In this document: positions 8,524 to 15,210 of the stretch, piece after piece | Layout of the letters: each line of letters opens with the position of its first letter | Numbering within the stretch: position 1 is the first letter of the stretch | NCBI RefSeq assembly: GCF_014635705.1 | Contig: NZ_BMDI01000003.1 | Span: 1 to 64,000, forward strand | DNA: 64,000 nt | Direction: 5' to 3' | Source: Oxalicibacterium faecigallinarum | GTDB taxonomy: Bacteria; Pseudomonadota; Gammaproteobacteria; Burkholderiales; Burkholderiaceae_D | The notes under the pieces: model-generated | The model's database searches: none | The model's input: only the letters and a program-made list of their open reading frames with translations | What the model was told of the DNA's origin: nothing | Made by a program: the position numbers and the translations under genes

Positions 8524-9297
8524 ATGGCCACAACCAAAAAACCAGTCAAAAAAACCACGACCAAGACAACGACCAAGACAACGACCGGCAAGGCAGTTGC
8601 CGTCAAAAGAACCAAGTCAGTTGCAAGTACCGAACTGCATCGCATTGCCGGCCCAAAGCCAAAGCTGACGGATCTCGCATACGATCAGCTGGAAGAAGCC
8701 ATCATCACGTTGAAGATTCCGCCAGGCTCCGTGATCTCCGAGCTCACGCTGAGCGAGATGCTGAACATCGGTCGCACCCCCATTCGCGAAGCAATCCAGC
8801 GACTGGCGCGTGAACATTTGCTGCTGGTGTTGCCACAACGTGGTTTGCTGGTACCCGAGATCGATCTCAAGAAACAGTTGAAGCTGCTGGAAACCCGGCG
8901 CGAGGTCGAACGCCTGATCTGCAAGAGCGCGGCACGGCGCGCCACACCTGATGAACGCAAAATCTTTGCGCGTCTGTTCGACGAGTTCATGCATGCTTCC
9001 AAAACCAATGACGATGTTGTCTTCATGCGATCCGATCGTGAGTTCAATGAGCTGACACTGGTTGCTGCACGTAATGAATTTGCAGAAGGGGCGATGCGCT
9101 TGATGCATGGCTTGTCGCGTCGCTTCTGGTACTTCCATTACAAGCAGGCAGCCGATCTGCCGGAAATGGCCCGCCTGCATGCCAACGTCGCCGGTGCCAT
9201 TGCAAAAGGGGATGTCGAGGCAGCAGGATTGGGACTGGATCTTTTGCTGGACAACATCGAGACCTTTGCCAAGGCCACATTGATGGCGGACATGTAA
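8524..9297 (+). CDS. GntR-family regulator, FadR/FCD subfamily
   Basis: 257 residues. An unusual basic, low-complexity tail (about residues 1-45, Lys/Thr repeats) precedes a winged-helix domain (about 48-115) with the GntR pattern AYDQLEEAIITLKIPPGS and ELSEMLNIGRTPIREAIQRL-type recognition helix (actual text TLSEMLNIGRTPIREAIQRL). An all-helical FCD ligand domain follows (about 125-250); Asp/His positions such as DREFNELTL and RLHANV are the usual metal/acid-binding elements. Such proteins typically repress catabolic genes until an organic acid binds. It sits between the hydrolase/dehydrogenase unit and the hydroxylase gene, which are likely targets. No clear Shine-Dalgarno precedes the ATG. 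Confidence 0.85.
   Translation: MATTKKPVKKTTTKTTTKTTTGKAVAVKRTKSVASTELHRIAGPKPKLTDLAYDQLEEAIITLKIPPGSVISELTLSEMLNIGRTPIREAIQRLAREHLLLVLPQRGLLVPEIDLKKQLKLLETRREVERLICKSAARRATPDERKIFARLFDEFMHASKTNDDVVFMRSDREFNELTLVAARNEFAEGAMRLMHGLSRRFWYFHYKQAADLPEMARLHANVAGAIAKGDVEAAGLGLDLLLDNIETFAKATLMADM
8557..8586 (+). repeat. 12-bp tandem repeat coding Thr/Lys tail
   Basis: About 2.5 copies of ACGACCAAGACA in the 5' end of the GntR gene encode the Thr-Thr-Lys-Thr repeats. Such repeats can change copy number without shifting the frame. Confidence 0.7.
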
Positions 9298-9329
9298 AAA
9301 AACGGCCGCCGGATTGTGTCCGGCAGCCG
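9296..9329 (-). terminator. Terminator between convergent GntR and hydroxylase genes
   Basis: Stem of CGGC, one mismatch and GCCGGA (9303-9313) pairing with 9319-9329 around a 5-nt loop. On the minus strand it ends in a run of seven T. It serves the hydroxylase gene and overlaps the end of the GntR stop codon. Confidence 0.75.
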
Positions 9330-9335
9330 CCCGCT

Positions 9336-10154
9336 TTACATCACGAGACCACGATCGATGGTTTCGTTCTCTTCCTTGGTCAGTTGCGGACCATCCAGCG
9401 TGACGCGCGAATCATCGATGCGGAAGCGCTTGATGATCGGCTTGAGCTCTTCCTTCACATGTTTTTCGCTATAGCCGTTGAACAGATGGCCCAGCAAGCC
9501 ACGATCCAGGTCGGTCGTGCCCATGGCCCAGTCGGCAATCGGGAAGGTGAGGTTCATGTTGTACTTCATCATGATCCCCTGATTGTGATGCGCCGTATGG
9601 TGACGACGGATCGTATTGATGAACGGCATGTTGCGCACGAACCAGTTTTCATGCACGTGGCAGCAGTAGTGAAACGTCTCGTAAATCAGATACTGCGCCA
9701 CCATCGTGATGAACAGGATGTAACCGGCATTCGGATTGAAGATGACGGAAGCGAGATAACCCAGTGTCAGGCCACCAACGCCCAGCGTGATCAGCACACG
9801 CCAAGGGAAAAAGACGATGCGGAATTCGCGCGTGGTGTCGATTGTTGCTTCATTGTCCGTAAAGTACTGATGATGCTGGCGCGTATGGCGGTCATAGATG
9901 GCGCGCAAGGCAAATACATCAATGCGGCGATGCATGACAAAGCGATGCATCGCCCATTCCACAAAGTTGCCGGCAATAAAGACAGGGATGGCCAGCAGCC
10001 ACTCCCAGCGCGCATTGTCCAGTTGCGTGAGGCAATACCAGATCGCGGCAATGCCGACCGAGTACATCACACCAATGTGCAACAGACCGTTGTAAAGAGG
10101 GCTGATATCAGCCTTGTATTCTTCGCGAAATTTCCGCTGGCGCTCGCTCATCAT
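9336..10154 (-). CDS. Membrane di-iron hydroxylase (fatty acid hydroxylase/sterol desaturase superfamily)
   Basis: 272 residues with several membrane spans and the histidine boxes of the superfamily: HRFVMH (HX4H), HTRQHH (HX3HH), HVHEN and later HHTAHH (HX2HH). These bind a di-iron centre facing the cytoplasm that hydroxylates or desaturates a hydrophobic substrate with O2. AGGAG lies eight bases before the first of two adjacent ATGs. It is transcribed alone towards the GntR gene. A 14-bp A/T palindrome lies 39 bp upstream. Context suggests a role with the hydrolase, dehydrogenase and transporter in using a lipophilic compound, but the substrate is unknown. Confidence 0.8.
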   Translation of the reverse strand: MMSERQRKFREEYKADISPLYNGLLHIGVMYSVGIAAIWYCLTQLDNARWEWLLAIPVFIAGNFVEWAMHRFVMHRRIDVFALRAIYDRHTRQHHQYFTDNEATIDTTREFRIVFFPWRVLITLGVGGLTLGYLASVIFNPNAGYILFITMVAQYLIYETFHYCCHVHENWFVRNMPFINTIRRHHTAHHNQGIMMKYNMNLTFPIADWAMGTTDLDRGLLGHLFNGYSEKHVKEELKPIIKRFRIDDSRVTLDGPQLTKEENETIDRGLVM

Positions 10155-10192
10155 GATTGTGTCTCCTTTGCGTGAGTCGCATGTTATGTATG

Positions 10193-10206
10193 ACTAATAT
10201 ATTAGT
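10193..10206. promoter_or_regulatory. ACTAATATATTAGT palindrome upstream of the hydroxylase, putative GntR operator
   Basis: A perfect 14-bp palindrome centred about 45 bp before the hydroxylase start. It shares the ATATAT core with the sites at 6342-6368 and 8423-8432. The core could also overlap the -10 element. Confidence 0.45.
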
Positions 10207-10292
10207 TAGCGATATTTGGTATGTCAAGATCGTGTTTTGTTGTTTAATGTGATCAAATCGTGCTGGTTACAATCCCAACGGAGGAGATCGTG

Positions 10293-10847
10293 ATGAATTC
10301 GATGCGTTTTGAGCAGCTGGTGGCGGGATTCAGTCACTTGCTGGATGACGGTGTGGATGAGCGGACACTGCTTGAGGAAGGCGCTGTGCTGTTGCGGGAC
10401 GTGATCGCAGTCGATGACTGGTTGCCGGATGCCTGCTCAGTACCGCATCCGCAGTACTACCAGCAATACTTGCTGTATCTCGATCCGGCAGAGCGTTTTT
10501 CGGTTGTGAGTTTCGTCTGGGGGCCAGGGCAAACAACGCCTGTACATGACCACACAGTCTGGGCGCTGATCGGCATGCTGCGTGGCGCAGAGATGGGCGA
10601 GCGCTTCGCTGTGCCGGAACAAGGGCAGGCGATGCGCAGTCTGGGAACGGAGATTTTGCATCCAGGTGATATCGAGGTGCTGTCACCAGCAACAGGCGAT
10701 ATCCATCGCGTTTCCAATTACTACAACGATCAGGTTTCGATCAGCATCCACATCTACGGCGCCGACATTGGAAAAGTCCAACGGTATGTGTACAACGACC
10801 AGGACGGGAGTCGCCGCGCGTTTGTCTCTGGTTATGCAAATAGGTAG
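10293..10847 (+). CDS. Cysteine dioxygenase type I family protein (cupin)
   Basis: 184 residues. The core is a cupin with FVWGPGQTTPVHDHTVWALIG, where two His bind iron, and GDIHRVSN supplying the third His. This matches the bacterial cysteine-dioxygenase family, which oxidises cysteine or another thiol such as 3-mercaptopropionate to the sulfinate. The frame is open to a GTG at 10260, but GGAGGAG six bases before the ATG at 10293 fixes the start. The gene appears monocistronic. Which thiol is used cannot be told from what I see. Confidence 0.8.
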   Translation: MNSMRFEQLVAGFSHLLDDGVDERTLLEEGAVLLRDVIAVDDWLPDACSVPHPQYYQQYLLYLDPAERFSVVSFVWGPGQTTPVHDHTVWALIGMLRGAEMGERFAVPEQGQAMRSLGTEILHPGDIEVLSPATGDIHRVSNYYNDQVSISIHIYGADIGKVQRYVYNDQDGSRRAFVSGYANR

Positions 10848-11115
10848 GTACTCACTTCAGGAAGTAACAGTGATTGCTTCCCGTAAATACCTAATTTATG
10901 AGATAGGCATTCGCAAACGACCGTCGCATCCTTCCATCTTCTCCTTGAAATGGCGGCTTTCGGTGCTGCTGAATTGGGCCGCTCTCCGAGGGGAAATCTT
11001 CACTGTTTTGATTTTGCGCAAATCCTGGCGCATCAGGTAAGCGCATGATTAGGTTGACTGCATCAGACTGATCAATCGGCGCGCAGACGCCATTACAGGA
11101 TAAGGAGAGACAAGC

Positions 11116-12780
11116 ATGCGCACCAATCTGCCGATTACCAATATCGAATATGTTCTAAAGGAGGGCACCTCACTGGTATCCAAGACGGACACCAAGGGCC
11201 GGATCACCTATTTCAACCCGGCTTTCATGGAAGCCAGCGGCTTCTCCGAAGAAGAGCTGATGGGCGCGCCGCATAATCTGGTACGTCATCCTGATATGCC
11301 GGAAGAAGCCTTCCATGACCTGTGGGACACCCTCAAAATGGGTTTGCCCTGGAATGGCGTGATCAAGAATCGTCGTAAAAATGGCGATTTCTACTGGGTT
11401 TATGCCAATGCCACACCGGTGCGCGAGGGCGATCAGGTGGTTGGCTATATGTCGGTGCGTAACAAGGCAACGACGCAACAGATTGCCGACGCAACGCAAC
11501 TCTATGACAAATTTCGGAACGGGCAGGCGCGCGGTTTGACAATCCGACGCGGCGAGGTTGTATCGACCGGTGTTGGCGGCCGCATCGCGGCGCTGTGCAA
11601 CCTGGGCCTGGGTGCGCGCCTTGGACTTGGCATGAGCATCCTGCTTGCGCTGATTGTTGCGCTGGGTCTGGTCGCCATCAGTGAAACCGAACAGGCCACG
11701 TTGTCATACTGGTATGGCGGTGCGACTGCAGTCGGCGTCGTGTTGGCCTTGTTCATTTGGAACAGCCTGCATGTCGCCGTGATTCGCCCGTTGAAGAGCG
11801 TAACGGATAGCGCCAATGCGGTGGCCGGTGGTGACCTGAGTGTGGTCTTCGAGACCAGTCGGCAGGACGACATGGGGCAGCTGCAACGTGCCTTGCAACA
11901 GATGAATGTCAATTTGCGTTCAGTGATGGGCGATGTTCGTACCAACGTCGATTCCATCATGATTGCGACAAAGGAAATTGCGAGCGGCAACATGGATTTA
12001 TCGGGACGCACGGAATCACAGGCGTCGAGTCTGGAAGAAACGGCTTCCAGCATGGAAGAATTTGCATCGACCGTAAAACAGAACGCCGACAACGCCACGC
12101 AAGCCAACCAGCTTGCCTTGTCGGCATCCGAGGTGGCAGCGCGTGGCGGCGAAGTCGTCGCGCAGGTGGGGGCGACGATGAATGACATTAGTGCGTCGGC
12201 ACACAAGATTGTGGACATTATTGGTCTGATCGATGGCATTGCCTTCCAGACCAACATCCTTGCCTTGAACGCGGCCGTCGAAGCGGCACGTGCCGGTGAA
12301 CAGGGCCGCGGCTTTGCAGTGGTAGCGGCGGAGGTACGCAATCTTGCGCAACGTTCGGCCTCGGCTGCCAAGGAAATCAAGCAACTGATCGATGAATCCG
12401 TCACCAAGGTCGATGCCGGCAATCGTTTGGTGAACGATGCTACCGTCACCATGAGCGAAATCGTCAAATCTGTCCGTCAGGTGAATGACATCATGAGCGA
12501 AATCGCGGTGGCCAGTCGTGAGCAAAGCAACGGCATTACACAGGTCAACCACGCCATTTCGCAAATGGATGAGGTGACGCAGCAAAACGCCGCACTGGTG
12601 GAGCAGGCCGCTGCCGCTGCTGCCAGTCTGGAAGAACAGACGGTGCATCTGACGCGTTCAATCTCGGTGTTCAAAACGGAACGGGGTGATTCGCTGGCGA
12701 TGGCGACACCTACTCGTGCAAAGAAACAGAAAGTCAGCGTCGCTTTGCTGCAGCCGGCGGCGCAGATTGCGTTCCGTTAA
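11116..12780 (+). CDS. Methyl-accepting chemotaxis protein with N-terminal PAS domain (Aer-like)
   Basis: 554 residues. The N-terminal PAS domain (about 15-120; [36 protein letters not shown]) resembles the FAD-binding PAS of the aerotaxis receptor Aer. Two hydrophobic stretches (about 170-215) anchor it with almost no periplasmic loop. A HAMP domain follows (about 216-270), then the MCP signalling domain with the hairpin tip [20 protein letters not shown]. Methylation helices flank it. The protein probably senses redox or energy state internally and signals to CheA. AAGGAGAGAC precedes the ATG. A bidirectional terminator follows at 12806-12835. Confidence 0.9.
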   Translation: MRTNLPITNIEYVLKEGTSLVSKTDTKGRITYFNPAFMEASGFSEEELMGAPHNLVRHPDMPEEAFHDLWDTLKMGLPWNGVIKNRRKNGDFYWVYANATPVREGDQVVGYMSVRNKATTQQIADATQLYDKFRNGQARGLTIRRGEVVSTGVGGRIAALCNLGLGARLGLGMSILLALIVALGLVAISETEQATLSYWYGGATAVGVVLALFIWNSLHVAVIRPLKSVTDSANAVAGGDLSVVFETSRQDDMGQLQRALQQMNVNLRSVMGDVRTNVDSIMIATKEIASGNMDLSGRTESQASSLEETASSMEEFASTVKQNADNATQANQLALSASEVAARGGEVVAQVGATMNDISASAHKIVDIIGLIDGIAFQTNILALNAAVEAARAGEQGRGFAVVAAEVRNLAQRSASAAKEIKQLIDESVTKVDAGNRLVNDATVTMSEIVKSVRQVNDIMSEIAVASREQSNGITQVNHAISQMDEVTQQNAALVEQAAAAAASLEEQTVHLTRSISVFKTERGDSLAMATPTRAKKQKVSVALLQPAAQIAFR

Positions 12781-12805
12781 AGAAGCGGCAAACGGTTGGC
12801 AATGA

Positions 12806-12835
12806 AAAACGGCAGATCTTCTGATCTGCCGTTTT
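12806..12835. terminator. Bidirectional terminator between MCP and ROK kinase genes
   Basis: Perfect 13-bp arms AAAACGGCAGATC and GATCTGCCGTTTT enclose a 4-nt loop. A and T tracts at the two ends serve both convergent genes. Confidence 0.85.
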
Positions 12836-12856
12836 GCGCTGGGCCGGTATATGCAA

Positions 12857-13846
12857 TCAGACGGTTTCGATATCGCCAATACGCTGCCAGAGCGCATGAA
12901 CACGCCAGTTGCCGATCCAGGCAGGCGGCATTGCCAGATACAGCGCGCCAATATCTGCAACATAGGCATCCAGTGCCGGACGCAATAATTGCACGCCTGC
13001 GGTCAGTGGCGGCAGGCGGCTGCAGATTTCATTCTTGACGATGGGTTCAAGCCAGTCCCCATGATGGTGCCAGATGCTGCCGCCGATAACGAAGGCCTGC
13101 AGATCCAGTGTGGCAGTCACATTGTAGAGGGCGCGCCCAAACCATTGTGCGGCATGGATCACTGCAGCATGCGCCTTGACGTCGCCATCCTTGACCGCAT
13201 TAAACAATTCCTCCGCCGAGCGACCATGCTGGATTTCCAGATTGCGCCCTGAAGCCAGTGCTTCTACGTCCCCGATATTGCCGCAACCGCATTGTGCGAG
13301 CGACTGTTCCGACAGCAGCATGTGTCCGGCATGCCCGGCATTCCCGTTCTTGCCGCGCAGCATGACACCGTCCACACACAGACCAAATCCGACGCCGGTA
13401 CTCCAGGTGACATACGCGCAGTGATCGCTGCCTTGCAGCGCGCCAAAGGCCCTCTCGGCAGCCAGTGCTGCAACGCAATCGTTTTCGATATGTACGTTGG
13501 TAAATTGCTCACGCAACACGGCTTCCAGTGGCACGGTTTGCCAGTCGTTGGGCAGATCGCCCCGATTACCAATGCCACCGCAGATATTCTGCGTGCGTAG
13601 CTCGATCAGCCCGTTTTGTTTGATGAATGGGCCGCACGAGCTGACGCCTACCGTCTTGAGCTCGGAAAAAGGCACGCCAGCCTGCTCGCAGGCCTGTCGC
13701 AGCATGCGAATGGCCTGATCTGCCGGTGCGCGTGAACTGCCTTCCTTGGCAGTCGGTTCAGTCAGGCGGAGCAGCGGTCCGTCACTGTCTGCAATGACGA
13801 CCGCCATTTTCGTTCCGCCAATATCGATTCCGCCGATGTATTGCAT
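12857..13846 (-). CDS. ROK-family sugar kinase
   Basis: 329 residues from the ATG at 13846, preceded by AGGGGAG. The phosphate-binding motif is GGIDIGGTKMAVV at the N-terminus, the substrate segment is IENDCVAALAAERAFG, and GHAGHMLL leads into the zinc motif. The zinc motif reads CGCGNIGDVEALASG: the first two Cys are kept, but the third, normally the Cys before x-Glu, is Asp. The family phosphorylates glucose, fructose, N-acetyl sugars or acts as a repressor; no DNA-binding domain is present here, so a kinase is likely. Its position 1.4 kb from the end of the alpha-glucan operon makes glucose a reasonable substrate, but this is inference. Confidence 0.8.
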   Translation of the reverse strand: MQYIGGIDIGGTKMAVVIADSDGPLLRLTEPTAKEGSSRAPADQAIRMLRQACEQAGVPFSELKTVGVSSCGPFIKQNGLIELRTQNICGGIGNRGDLPNDWQTVPLEAVLREQFTNVHIENDCVAALAAERAFGALQGSDHCAYVTWSTGVGFGLCVDGVMLRGKNGNAGHAGHMLLSEQSLAQCGCGNIGDVEALASGRNLEIQHGRSAEELFNAVKDGDVKAHAAVIHAAQWFGRALYNVTATLDLQAFVIGGSIWHHHGDWLEPIVKNEICSRLPPLTAGVQLLRPALDAYVADIGALYLAMPPAWIGNWRVHALWQRIGDIETV

Positions 13847-14011
13847 GATGCTCCCCTGAATGCTGGTGATCCTGTCGGGAAAAGTCATTCTTCCTACAGA
13901 CTGACTACCGATATGCTGCAAAGTTTATAGGGAGCATAAGTTATTTTTCGGACGGAATGAAGCATGCCGACGATTTTGGCACGGGTAACACGATGATGGG
14001 AGGCTGGAAGC

Positions 14012-14659
14012 TTATTCCGGGAAGACTTCAATTCCCTGGTTGACCGCGTAGCGGATCAGCGCGGGCATGTTGTCGATCTCCATTTTTTTGAAGACCAGTT
14101 TGCGGTAGCGATTGACGGTGGACAGGCTCAGGGACAGGCGATCGGCAGTCTCTGTCGGTCGTTCGCCCCGGCACATGCTGTGGAAAACCTGCAGCTCACG
14201 GGAAGTCAGGCGTTGATGGCGGGTGGTATAACTGCCATTGAAACGCGTGCTTGTGCCTGCGACGTAGCGTTCACCACTGCATACGGTGCGGATCGCAGTG
14301 ACCAGTTGTTCGGCATCGCCATCGGAAGGAAAGAAACCGCTGGCGCTTCCACCCATCAGTTCCAGTGCGTGCATATTGTCGGACCGGCCATTGAGAATAA
14401 TGATGGGCAACAATGGTTGGTCGGTGCGAAATGCCGACAGACGCTCATAGCCAAAGCGACGCAAAGCCACGAGGTCGAGCAATACCAGATCGGGATGCAA
14501 GTCTGCCGTCATGCGCACACCCTCTTCGGCGCAGGGTGTCTCGCCCACGATCGAAAAATCGGGGAAAGCCGATAGCCACTCGCGTATGCCAGCGCGCACA
14601 ACCGGAAAATGCTCGACGATCAGAATTGATACTTGCATGGGCTTGATGGAAATGCTCAT
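14012..14659 (-). CDS. NarL/LuxR-type response regulator with atypical receiver
   Basis: 215 residues. The receiver domain (about 8-125) keeps the phospho-acceptor Asp in DLVLLDL. The usual acidic pair is replaced in ILIVEHFP, the Thr position is Asn (IIILNGRSD) and the conserved Lys is Ser (SGFFPSDG). A LuxR helix-turn-helix (about 148-205) reads LTSRELQVFHSMCRGERPTE and later LSTVNRYRKLVFKKM. It may therefore not be switched by phosphorylation. No sensor kinase gene is adjacent. Two starts are possible (14659 or 14638); neither has a strong ribosome binding site. Confidence 0.75.
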   Translation of the reverse strand: MSISIKPMQVSILIVEHFPVVRAGIREWLSAFPDFSIVGETPCAEEGVRMTADLHPDLVLLDLVALRRFGYERLSAFRTDQPLLPIIILNGRSDNMHALELMGGSASGFFPSDGDAEQLVTAIRTVCSGERYVAGTSTRFNGSYTTRHQRLTSRELQVFHSMCRGERPTETADRLSLSLSTVNRYRKLVFKKMEIDNMPALIRYAVNQGIEVFPE

Positions 14660-14940
14660 TTCAGTGATCGAGCCTATAACTTAAGCGTAAGCGCGCATGG
14701 GGTCTGTGAGAGGGCGCACATAATCGCGCAATCAGAATCAGCGACATGATTTGTCGAGACGTGATCAAGCAGACAAGTGAAGGCAAAAGAGTCGAAATCC
14801 TACGCAGATTTGGGAATTGACTGATATAGCGCGGCGCACTAGCCATGCATCATGACTGTCCGGCAGATGATGAGTGCGTAAAAACAGTGCGCACTGTGAA
14901 TCAGCCGTCTATCTTGTTCACTCTATACAGGAGAAACGAC

Positions 14941-15141
14941 ATGGCCGATCAGCACCATGCCAAAGGGAATGCCGCATCGCGTCATCAGTCCATTCAACAT
15001 GGACAGTATGGCCCGCCAGACAGCGTTGTCACACGTAGTGATAAACGAGTGGAAATGGGACGCGGCAACCGGCAATTGCAACAGGAGCGGGATCATTTGC
15101 CTGCTGCCGTCAACAAGCGTGACAAGGCTGGCAAGCAGTAA
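14941..15141 (+). CDS. Small hydrophilic protein, unknown function
   Basis: 66 residues, very rich in His, Gln, Lys and Arg and without Cys, Trp or hydrophobic runs, so probably disordered and cytoplasmic. CAGGAGAAACGAC gives a good ribosome binding site for the ATG at 14941, and a terminator follows at 15184-15210. I do not recognise a family; its style recalls small stress-induced proteins. The opposite-strand frame at 14923-15171 is hydrophobic in places but has no visible start signal. Confidence 0.6.
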   Translation: MADQHHAKGNAASRHQSIQHGQYGPPDSVVTRSDKRVEMGRGNRQLQQERDHLPAAVNKRDKAGKQ

Positions 15142-15183
15142 CACCAGTCCCGCTTCAAGACGCTTTTCCATGCAGTAGAAAAC

Positions 15184-15210
15184 AGCCCGCAGATGCGGGC
15201 TTTTATTTTT
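15184..15210 (+). terminator. Terminator between the small gene and treY
   Basis: Arms AGCCCGC and GCGGGCT enclose AGAT, followed by TTTATTTTT on the plus strand. The treY stop codon is at its right edge, so the same stem lies just downstream of the long operon. Confidence 0.75.

Noticed and set aside
10848-11115. Possible short gene or RNA between the cupin and chemoreceptor genes
   Set aside because: The frame ending at 11040 begins inside the cupin gene in another frame. A GGAAG/CTTCC hairpin near 10860-10880 has no T-run, and no tRNA cloverleaf could be drawn.
11502-12467. 321-residue minus-strand open frame
   Set aside because: Antisense to the chemoreceptor signalling domain.
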